From positions 1 through 64,000 of the forward strand of contig JAJZPQ010000015.1 in NCBI GenBank assembly GCA_021811085.1: a DNA stretch of 64,000 nt, read 5' to 3'. The stretch comes from Pseudomonadota bacterium. Lineage in GTDB: Bacteria; Pseudomonadota; Gammaproteobacteria; Burkholderiales; SG8-39. Made by a program: the position numbers and the translations under genes. The notes under the pieces are model-generated. The model had not been told where the DNA came from. It searched no databases and saw nothing but the letters and a program-made list of their open reading frames with translations. This document shows positions 56,596 to 64,000 of this stretch, piece after piece; positions within the stretch are counted from its first letter, which is position 1, and each line of letters starts with the position of its first letter.

Positions 56596-56605
56596 TGTAC
56601 GTACA
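56596..56605. promoter_or_regulatory. Candidate GntR/HutC operator
   Basis: TGTACGTACA is a perfect 10-bp palindrome, flanked by TT and TT. Its layout resembles HutC-subfamily operators (TGTATATACA-like). It lies in the shared promoter region of the Bug operon and the SDR gene, whose downstream neighbour encodes a HutC-type regulator. Confidence 0.5.
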
Positions 56606-56696
56606 TTCTTCCACGCGCTTGCTTCGATTGTCAACGCCGCTCCGGCGCGTGACGCTTGCCGCAGCCCCGCGCAAAGATGAAGAAAGGATGTAGAGC

Positions 56697-57464
56697 ATGA
56701 TGCAGCGTTTCGTTTCGTTTGCCGGCCGCACGGCGATCGTCACAGGCTCCGGGCGCAACATCGGCCGCGCGATCGCCCTGGCACTGGCCGAAGGCGGTGC
56801 CAACGTGGTCGTGAACGGCCATAGCGACCGGGATGCGGTGGATGCAGTGGTCGAAGAAATCCGCCGCGCCGGCGGCAAGGCGCTGGGCCTGATGGCGGAT
56901 GTCTCATCCCACGACGCCGTGGCCGAACTCGTGCGCAAGACCGTGGCTGAATTCGGTTCGGTCGACATCGCGGTTTCGAACGTCGGCATCCGGCGCAAGC
57001 AGCCGTTTCTCGACATTTCGCTCGAAGACTGGCAGGCGGTGCTGGACACGAATCTGTCGCCGGCGTTTTACCTTGCGCGCAACGCCATCCCGCACATGCG
57101 CGCGCGCAAATGGGGCCGCATCATCCATATTTCCGGCTTCGACGGATTCTGGGGCCAGGTCACCGAGCGTGCGCACAACATCACCGCCAAGTCGGGGTTG
57201 CACGGCCTGGCGAAGGCCCTGGCGCGCGAGTTCGGCGCTGACGGCATTACCGCGAATACGGTCGTGCCCGGCGCGATCGACACGGTGCGCGACTGGTCGC
57301 AATACGCGCACCAGGACAAGCAGAAAATCGAAAGCGAAATTCCCTGCGGCCGTTTCGGCAAGACCGACGAAGTGGCCGCGGCCTGCGTGTTTCTCTGTGC
57401 CGAGACGGGCGCGTTCGTCTCCGGCCAGGCGATACACGTGAACGGCGGCCACTACATGTTCTGA
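56697..57464 (+). CDS. SDR-fold protein with an altered catalytic motif
   Basis: A 255-residue Rossmann-fold protein. The nucleotide loop TGSGRNIGRA is intact and S146 (HISG) and K165 are in place, but the usual Tyr of YxxxK is an asparagine (N161 in NITAK). The NNAG strand motif reads SNVG. It may be a non-canonical reductase, dehydratase or binding protein. AAAGGA lies upstream of the ATG. The GntR gene follows after 13 bp, so the two are cotranscribed. Confidence 0.85.
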   Translation: MMQRFVSFAGRTAIVTGSGRNIGRAIALALAEGGANVVVNGHSDRDAVDAVVEEIRRAGGKALGLMADVSSHDAVAELVRKTVAEFGSVDIAVSNVGIRRKQPFLDISLEDWQAVLDTNLSPAFYLARNAIPHMRARKWGRIIHISGFDGFWGQVTERAHNITAKSGLHGLAKALAREFGADGITANTVVPGAIDTVRDWSQYAHQDKQKIESEIPCGRFGKTDEVAAACVFLCAETGAFVSGQAIHVNGGHYMF

Positions 57465-57477
57465 GCGGCGCGCAGCC

Positions 57478-58218
57478 ATGAGCCCCCCTGCCACCCCGCG
57501 CTACCGCCAACTCGCCGATGCGCTGATACGCGACATCGAAGCGGGCAAGTACGCCGTCGGCGCGCTGCTGCCGACCGAATTCGAGCTGTCGGACCGCTAC
57601 GGCGTGTCGCGCCATACGGTGCGCGAAGCGTTCCGCCGACTGGCCGACATGGGCCTGATATCGCGCCGCCAGGGCATAGGCACGCGCGTGCAGGCGAAGT
57701 CCGCCGAGCACCGCTACCTCGCCTCGCTCTCCACGCTGGCGGACCTGTTCCAGTACACCAAACGCACGCGCCTGAAAGTGCTCGCCGAGCACGAAGTCAA
57801 GGCGAGCGCCCTGCTCGCGACCATGCTGCGCTGCAAGCGCGGGCAAGCCTGGCTGCAGTTCGACACCTGCCGCTACCGCATCGGCACCGCGCAGCCGATT
57901 TCCTACACGCAGATCTATGTCTATCCCGAATACGCCGCGATCGGCGAGCATCTCGCCAAGCGCAGCGTCTGGGTCTACGGCCTGGTCGAGCGTTATTACG
58001 GCGAGCGCATCGTCGAAGTGCAGCAGGAGATCGGCGCCGTTGCCATCGAGCCGCGCATCGCCGCGATCCTCGGCGTGAAGCCCCGCTCGGCCGGCCTGCA
58101 GGTGCTGCGCTATTACATCGGCCGCGGCAAGCGGCTGCTGTCGGTGTCGATGAACATCTATCCGGAAAAGCGGTTTACGATTTCCACGAGCTGGAAGCTG
58201 GAGTGGGAACGCAGCTAG
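57478..58218 (+). CDS. GntR family transcriptional regulator, HutC subfamily
   Basis: A 246-residue regulator. The N-terminal winged helix reads YRQLADALIRDIEAGKY, then LPTEFELSDRYGVSRHTVREAFRRL; the C-terminal UTRA ligand domain spans about residues 95-240 with PISYTQIYVYPEY. It probably represses the SDR gene and the divergent Bug-hydratase-dehydrogenase operon through the palindrome at 56596-56605, released by a pathway metabolite. Confidence 0.92.
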   Translation: MSPPATPRYRQLADALIRDIEAGKYAVGALLPTEFELSDRYGVSRHTVREAFRRLADMGLISRRQGIGTRVQAKSAEHRYLASLSTLADLFQYTKRTRLKVLAEHEVKASALLATMLRCKRGQAWLQFDTCRYRIGTAQPISYTQIYVYPEYAAIGEHLAKRSVWVYGLVERYYGERIVEVQQEIGAVAIEPRIAAILGVKPRSAGLQVLRYYIGRGKRLLSVSMNIYPEKRFTISTSWKLEWERS

Positions 58219-58250
58219 CGCCCAGTCGGACTGCTCCCTAGCGGCGTGCC

Positions 58251-58646
58251 TTATCCCGGTTTGTCGCGTTCGCTTTCATTCGTTCCCTCTGACGGCGCGT
58301 CGGATCCGAGCGCGTTCGCAAATAGATAAATTCCCAGCGCCAGCAGAACGCTGATCCACGCCACCGTCTTGGCGAGCGTCTTGCCTTGCCACAAATGCGC
58401 GAACCAGCGGTTGAAGTCGTCGAACGCCAACGCTGCCTTGCCGCCATAGCGCTCCACTTCGCGCCGATAGCTCTTGGAGTCCTGCGTTGAAGATGGATAG
58501 ACAGTCCCATTTGCGACCACATAACCGAGGGAGTCATCCGGCACATCTTCGGCGAACTGATAGATCAGAAACGCTGCACACCAGCCCGACGCGAGGATGA
58601 TGAGACTGACAAGGCGCAGGCAACGTTTCAGGTCGGCATTGCTCAT
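58251..58646 (-). CDS. Hypothetical membrane protein
   Basis: I do not recognise this 131-residue protein. It has two membrane helices, at about residues 10-30 (LRLVSLIILASGWCAAFLIYQ, shortened) and 95-117 (AWISVLLALGIYLFANAL), with a hydrophilic, charged stretch between them that would lie outside or in the periplasm. The start at 58646 (MSNADLKRC) is preferred; an ATG at 58661 is in frame. No operon partner is obvious. The upstream SEC-C gene is on the same strand. Confidence 0.6.
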   Translation of the reverse strand: MSNADLKRCLRLVSLIILASGWCAAFLIYQFAEDVPDDSLGYVVANGTVYPSSTQDSKSYRREVERYGGKAALAFDDFNRWFAHLWQGKTLAKTVAWISVLLALGIYLFANALGSDAPSEGTNESERDKPG

Positions 58647-58738
58647 GTGCGCACTATGCATCAAATTGCCGCTCTGGCGTTCACCGGGCGTAGCTGGTCG
58701 AGCAGGCAGATTCTTGTATTACCCACCGCTTCAGCCAA

Positions 58739-58774
58739 AAAATAGGAAACCCCACAAGGCGCCTTTTCTATTTT
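58739..58774. terminator. AT-rich stem-loop
   Basis: AAAATAGGAAA (58739-58749) pairs with TTTTCTATTTT (58764-58774) with one mismatch, around a GC-rich 14-nt loop. It lies between the SEC-C gene and the hypothetical membrane protein gene. On the minus strand it could end the SEC-C transcript. Confidence 0.4.
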
Positions 58775-58910
58775 GCGAAGAGTCCCGGGCTCGCCCATTT
58801 GCTTCCCCTCATGAGCTGCGACGCTTCAATGATGAGGCGCGGCCTCGGCACTTTTGCTAGAGAATAGAACTGAAGCCGGCTCGCCGATATTCCGCACTTG
58901 AAGCGGACGT

Positions 58911-60407
58911 TTACTCCGTAGCTCGGGCCTTTAAGTCCATAAAAAATGCAGCGGGAAATTTGTTTTTGAAACCTCTTCGTTGTAACCAAGTCGATGCGAG
59001 TGTCGTGGCTCCAGCGATACCTAAACCCGCCGCAAAAAATCCCGCATGCCCTGACGCCGCGAAAGGGTAGCCCGCCGTCACCGCCGCTGCCGCTTCTGCT
59101 CCTGTCCACTTCAGTAGATCTCGGTCGATCTGCTTCCATTCCTCGTTCGCTTCGGCCACTCGCGCTTCTAGTTCGTCGGCCAGGCGTATGACGTTTTCCT
59201 GACCATATGGATTTTCGCTTGCGGCCGCCGTCCATAGGTGCCGAAGAAATGTTCGGAGATTGGTCAGTCTGCCGTCGTTTCTCAAGGAGAGGGCGTGAGC
59301 TAGGTCGAGATTATTTAAGTACCTGAGATTCACGTTTTGAAATGCCTTGGCAAGGGGTGACCAGTCTTCACCTGCCGAGGCATGTTGCTTGCGATCGATC
59401 TCGATTTCCTTCCATCGCGTTGGAATGTCTGTTACGAGATATGAACCGGTCATGGAAGCCGTAATCGTTGCCATGTCGTAGCTTGCGCCGCTGGAATGCG
59501 TAAATAATTCACCACCCCAGCGCCCGCTTTCGTCAAGTACAGGATCAAGATAATAGGGGTCTTCCTTTCTCAATTTGTGAATGTGCGCAATGAATTCATC
59601 TTCCCCAAGTCCTTCCGAATCGGACTTCGTTTCCCGGAATATCCTACGCAAGTAACTATCGGGGGCCATAAGAATAAGCATTCGCCGGCCTTCGCGCTCC
59701 TTATATTCTTCGACCTTCTTGCCCGCGTACTCGTCAAGCATGGCCTTCAGTTCTTCATTCTTCTCAAATTTTTCCTGCTGCCTAGTTAAGGATTCCCAAT
59801 TGAGCCGATGGTCAAAATCCGCTGGGGTGCGAATGAATTCAATAATTCCCTCTTGAATCCACGGAATAAACGGCAGCCACATCGCGAAATTTCTTAACGT
59901 CTGCGACCTAAACCGTTCGGGATGAAGAATGGGATTGAATTTGTCCGTAACGCTGAGGGGATGGATAAACGGATCGACCAGCAAAATCTTATTTGCGTAA
60001 AGCGAGTGCCGGGTAACCCCTCTTAGCAATAATTCAGGTTCATACTCGCCGACGTACAATCCGGAGACGTCGGCGCGGGAAGATTGCAGAACGGACTCAA
60101 TTGGAGTTTGCTTCGGCCACAACCCAACAATTGCCTCATGGATTTTGCATACCGCGTTGGGTGTAAACGCAGATTTAAGTTTTTCTAATGAAAGCGCCTC
60201 AGGGTCACTATCGAGCTGTAATGCTTCGAGCATGCTCTCTAGAAAAAGCATGTTCCTCCCGCGAACCGAAAGGAAATGCGTGACGTCTGGAGAATTTTCC
60301 CTAAACAGTCTTTCCCATTCGATCTTTCCGCTGCAGCATTGCTTGTATTTTTTAACGCTACCGCACGGACATGGATCGTTCGCACCGACCTTTATTCGTT
60401 TATTCAT
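58911..60407 (-). CDS. SEC-C motif protein of unknown function, AT-richer than its surroundings
   Basis: A 498-residue protein starting with a SEC-C zinc motif: DPCPCGSVKKYKQCC (residues 11-25), as at the end of SecA and in many accessory proteins. The rest is mostly helical, with several charged repeats (RQQEKFEKNEELKAML, EEYKEREGRRM) and a hydrophobic C-terminal segment (AAAAVTAGYPFAA and AGFFAAGLGIAGATTLAS). I do not recognise the main domain. Base composition is visibly lower in GC than all neighbours, suggesting recent acquisition. Confidence 0.75.
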   Translation of the reverse strand: MNKRIKVGANDPCPCGSVKKYKQCCSGKIEWERLFRENSPDVTHFLSVRGRNMLFLESMLEALQLDSDPEALSLEKLKSAFTPNAVCKIHEAIVGLWPKQTPIESVLQSSRADVSGLYVGEYEPELLLRGVTRHSLYANKILLVDPFIHPLSVTDKFNPILHPERFRSQTLRNFAMWLPFIPWIQEGIIEFIRTPADFDHRLNWESLTRQQEKFEKNEELKAMLDEYAGKKVEEYKEREGRRMLILMAPDSYLRRIFRETKSDSEGLGEDEFIAHIHKLRKEDPYYLDPVLDESGRWGGELFTHSSGASYDMATITASMTGSYLVTDIPTRWKEIEIDRKQHASAGEDWSPLAKAFQNVNLRYLNNLDLAHALSLRNDGRLTNLRTFLRHLWTAAASENPYGQENVIRLADELEARVAEANEEWKQIDRDLLKWTGAEAAAAVTAGYPFAASGHAGFFAAGLGIAGATTLASTWLQRRGFKNKFPAAFFMDLKARATE

Positions 60408-60760
60408 TTATCGCGACCTTGTCACCAGGTATATGCAATATACACCGAGGTCATCACTCACCAGCCCCCTCGCGAAGTACGTTGAGCGGCCATCCGGCCG
60501 ATTGGCGCAACTCCATTGTTAAGATGCGAGATCCGCTTCGGCGGGGCTTCTTTTTCCGAAGTCGCCAGCGCGATCACAGTGCGAACGCTCTTGCCCTATC
60601 CGATTGCACTTGCTTTATGCGATCGCGCCACGCGGGGACCTCTGGATTTGGGCCGTGCAGGATTGTCTCTGGGGCGCGGGCTCCCGAACGTCACGGTGTG
60701 GTCGTGCCAATTGATGGTATTTTTTGATCGGATTCTGCAATAGTCAAACGGAAAGCCGCG
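60408..60760. other. Intergenic region upstream of the SEC-C gene
   Basis: About 350 bp without a credible gene. It should contain the SEC-C promoter. At 60534-60553 CCGC-TTCG-GCGG followed by a T-rich run looks like a degenerate plus-strand terminator, which hints at a deleted upstream gene. Confidence 0.4.
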
Positions 60761-60944
60761 CCAGTCCTAGAAGACTGGTCGAGAGAGCGGGATTGTGTCG
60801 GTCTCGCCTTAGGGCGATCCCGCCATCCCTTGGCGCGTTGCGCCTCTGGACCGCCGCCGAGCGTAGGCTCGTCGGCGTCCTGCGCGGCGTCCACTGGACG
60901 CCGCTGGTCGAACCAGCGGTTTCTCGAAGTACCCGCGCTCTTGA
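60761..60944. repeat. Tandem hairpin block
   Basis: At least five hairpins tile this stretch. CCAGTC/GACTGG is at 60761-60778. A gcgggat/atcccgc pair begins at 60787. A 14-bp stem with one bulge and one mismatch (GGAC...GAGC against GCTC...GTCC) spans 60848-60880. GCGGCGTCC/GGACGCCGC is at 60884-60904, and CCGCTGGT/ACCAGCGG at 60901-60919. The last two overlap and would be mutually exclusive. No frame explains the conservation of pairing. Confidence 0.55.
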
Positions 60945-60985
60945 CCAAATAAAAAAACGGGCCAGTGGCCCGTTTTTTTATTTGG
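60945..60985. terminator. Bidirectional intrinsic terminator of tRNA-Ser
   Basis: A perfect 41-bp palindrome: 19-bp arms (60945-60963 and 60967-60985) around a 3-nt loop. In both directions a GC stem (CGGGCC/GGCCCG) is followed by seven T residues. Its right arm shares three bases with the encoded CCA end of the tRNA. Confidence 0.9.
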
Positions 60986-61074
60986 CGGAGAGAGCGGGAT
61001 TCGAACCCGCGATACGGTTTAACCCGTATACACGCTTTCCAGGCGTGCGCCTTCAACCGCTCGGCCACCTCTCC
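60983..61074 (-). tRNA. tRNA-Ser (GGA)
   Basis: A 92-nt class II tRNA on the minus strand with a long variable arm. The 5' end is GGAGAGGTGGCCGAG, the anticodon GGA is at 61038-61040, the T-loop is GGTTCGAATCC, and CCA is encoded at 60983-60985. Acceptor pairing GGAGAG/CTCTCC is perfect. It is followed directly by a strong intrinsic terminator. Confidence 0.96.
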
Positions 61075-61160
61075 TGCTGCTGAATTTCGGAAGGTGCGCA
61101 GCTTACGCGATAAGGCCTTGCGAGGCAAGGATAAACCGCCGTCGGGGCCGCCTTGCTCGC

Positions 61161-63134
<1,974 letters not shown>

Positions 63135-63302
63135 GACAACGGTCTCCTCTTTCCTTGGGTCAAGGATTACATCGCTACGGTGATTGAAATTATGGGAAGC
63201 CAGCCTTACACCATACTTACGCGGGGGCTGCACCGCTTAAATCAAAGCACTAATCCGGGAGTTTGTAAAGGCGGACCAGGCTCGACATTGCGCTCAGGCG
63301 GT

Positions 63303-63316
63303 TTGATCTAGCGCAA
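63303..63316. promoter_or_regulatory. FNR/ANR-like box between acs and fumarase
   Basis: TTGATCTAGCGCAA, identical to 43220-43233: left half perfect, two mismatches in the right half. It lies about 110 bp upstream of the fumarase ATG. A TAAAAT -10-like element at 63357-63362 would place the box near -61, a usual FNR activating position. Confidence 0.45.
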
Positions 63317-63426
63317 ACGGCCGCCGCGCCCGCCCTAGGCCGCGCGGCAAAGGTGGTAAAATTTGATCGCCGCGAATCATTGTCTTAGCGACCCCATCAA
63401 AGCCAATTCAATCCAGCGAGACCAAC

Positions 63427-64000
63427 ATGACCGCCATCAAGCAGGAAGACCTGATCCAGAGCATCGCCGATGCCTTGCAGTTCATCAGCTTTTACCATCC
63501 GAAGGATTATCTGGCGCATCTCGCGCGCGCCTATGAGCGCGAACAGTCGCCGGCGGCGAAGGACGCGATCGCGCAGATCCTCACCAACTCGCGCATGTGT
63601 GCCGAAGGCCATCGCCCGATCTGCCAGGACACGGGCATCGTCAACGTCTATCTCAAGATCGGCATGGACGTGCGCTGGGACGGCTTCAAGGGCTCGATCC
63701 ACGACGCCGTGAACGAAGGCGTGCGCCGCGCCTACACCAATCCGGACAATCCGCTGCGCAGTTCGGTGCTGGCCGATCCGCTGTTCACGCGCAAGAACAC
63801 CAAGGACAACACGCCGGCCGTGGTGCACATGGAAGTCGTGCCGGGCAACAAGGTCGAGGTCACGGTCGCGGCCAAGGGCGGCGGCTCCGAGGCAAAATCC
63901 AAGTTCGCGATGCTCAATCCCTCGGACTCGGTGGTGGAATGGGTGTTGAAGACCGTGCCCACCATGGGCGCGGGCTGGTGCCCGCCCGGCCTGCTCGGCA
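63427..64000 (+). CDS. Class I fumarate hydratase, 5' part (cut by window edge)
   Basis: The first 191 codons of an iron-sulfur fumarase, open at the right edge. It starts MTAIKQEDLIQSIADALQ; RPICQDTGIVNVYLKIG contains the cluster cysteine C66, and AAKGGGSEAKSKFAML is typical of the class I alpha domain. It converts fumarate and malate and needs a [4Fe-4S] cluster that is oxygen-sensitive, which fits an FNR-type box in its promoter. L(+)-tartrate dehydratase is a related alternative but less likely. Confidence 0.92.
   Translation, partial: MTAIKQEDLIQSIADALQFISFYHPKDYLAHLARAYEREQSPAAKDAIAQILTNSRMCAEGHRPICQDTGIVNVYLKIGMDVRWDGFKGSIHDAVNEGVRRAYTNPDNPLRSSVLADPLFTRKNTKDNTPAVVHMEVVPGNKVEVTVAAKGGGSEAKSKFAMLNPSDSVVEWVLKTVPTMGAGWCPPGLLG

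Overview
The window is GC-rich, densely packed bacterial DNA and almost certainly betaproteobacterial. Signs are the dnaX-ybaB-recR block with a 4.5S RNA beside dnaX, two Bug/TctC-type periplasmic receptors in catabolic clusters, a methyl-accepting chemotaxis protein ending in a WEEF tail, and the style of the acetyl-CoA synthetase and class I fumarase genes. Four FNR/ANR-type boxes suggest a facultative organism that senses oxygen limitation. Most genes lie on the minus strand in long runs joined by 4-bp overlaps.

Layout. 1-286: initiator tRNA followed by what looks like the leader of an rRNA operon that runs off the left edge. 517-3261: a sulfonate/nitrate-type ABC importer. 3376-8471: dnaX-ybaB-recR with a class III CoA-transferase and a radical SAM protein attached by 4-bp overlaps, preceded by 4.5S RNA. 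8545-18530: metabolic and stress genes (PLP lyase, alpha/beta hydrolase, a glutaredoxin-fold protein without cysteines, a lyase of the PcaB/PurB superfamily, a giant AsmA-like DUF748 protein, MsrA, a glycerol-kinase-like FGGY kinase). 18561-20191: phosphate transporter plus DUF47 partner. 20224-24177: a second ABC importer (iron(III)-type architecture) behind a perfect FNR box.

24317-35063 is the most unusual part: an uninterrupted nine-gene minus-strand operon. In order it encodes acetyl-CoA synthetase, E1 alpha, E1 beta and E2 of a 2-oxoacid dehydrogenase without E3, an acyl carrier protein, GlpA and GlpB of anaerobic glycerol-3-phosphate dehydrogenase, and, in place of GlpC, a membrane protein carrying one CxxCH heme motif and four [4Fe-4S] motifs plus an HdrB-like CCG protein. 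It looks like a module that makes acetyl-CoA and glycolytic intermediates and passes electrons into the membrane under low oxygen.

35303-42965: CheW, a chemoreceptor, a DNA-binding receiver protein behind 10-bp-phased repeats, a multi-PAS hybrid histidine kinase and a GNAT acetyltransferase. 43389-51289: an eight-gene catabolic operon (three-subunit molybdenum hydroxylase, ABC importer, ACMSD-type amidohydrolase, CoxG), with a divergent AraC regulator whose promoter looks leaderless and is overlapped by a perfect inverted repeat. 52336-58218: two Bug receptors, acyl-CoA dehydrogenase, enoyl-CoA hydratase, an SDR lacking the usual catalytic tyrosine, and a GntR/HutC regulator with a matching palindrome nearby. 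58251-61074: a small accessory patch next to tRNA-Ser with a visibly AT-richer SEC-C gene and a hairpin-dense spacer. 61161-64000: acetyl-CoA synthetase, divergent from a class I fumarase cut by the right edge.
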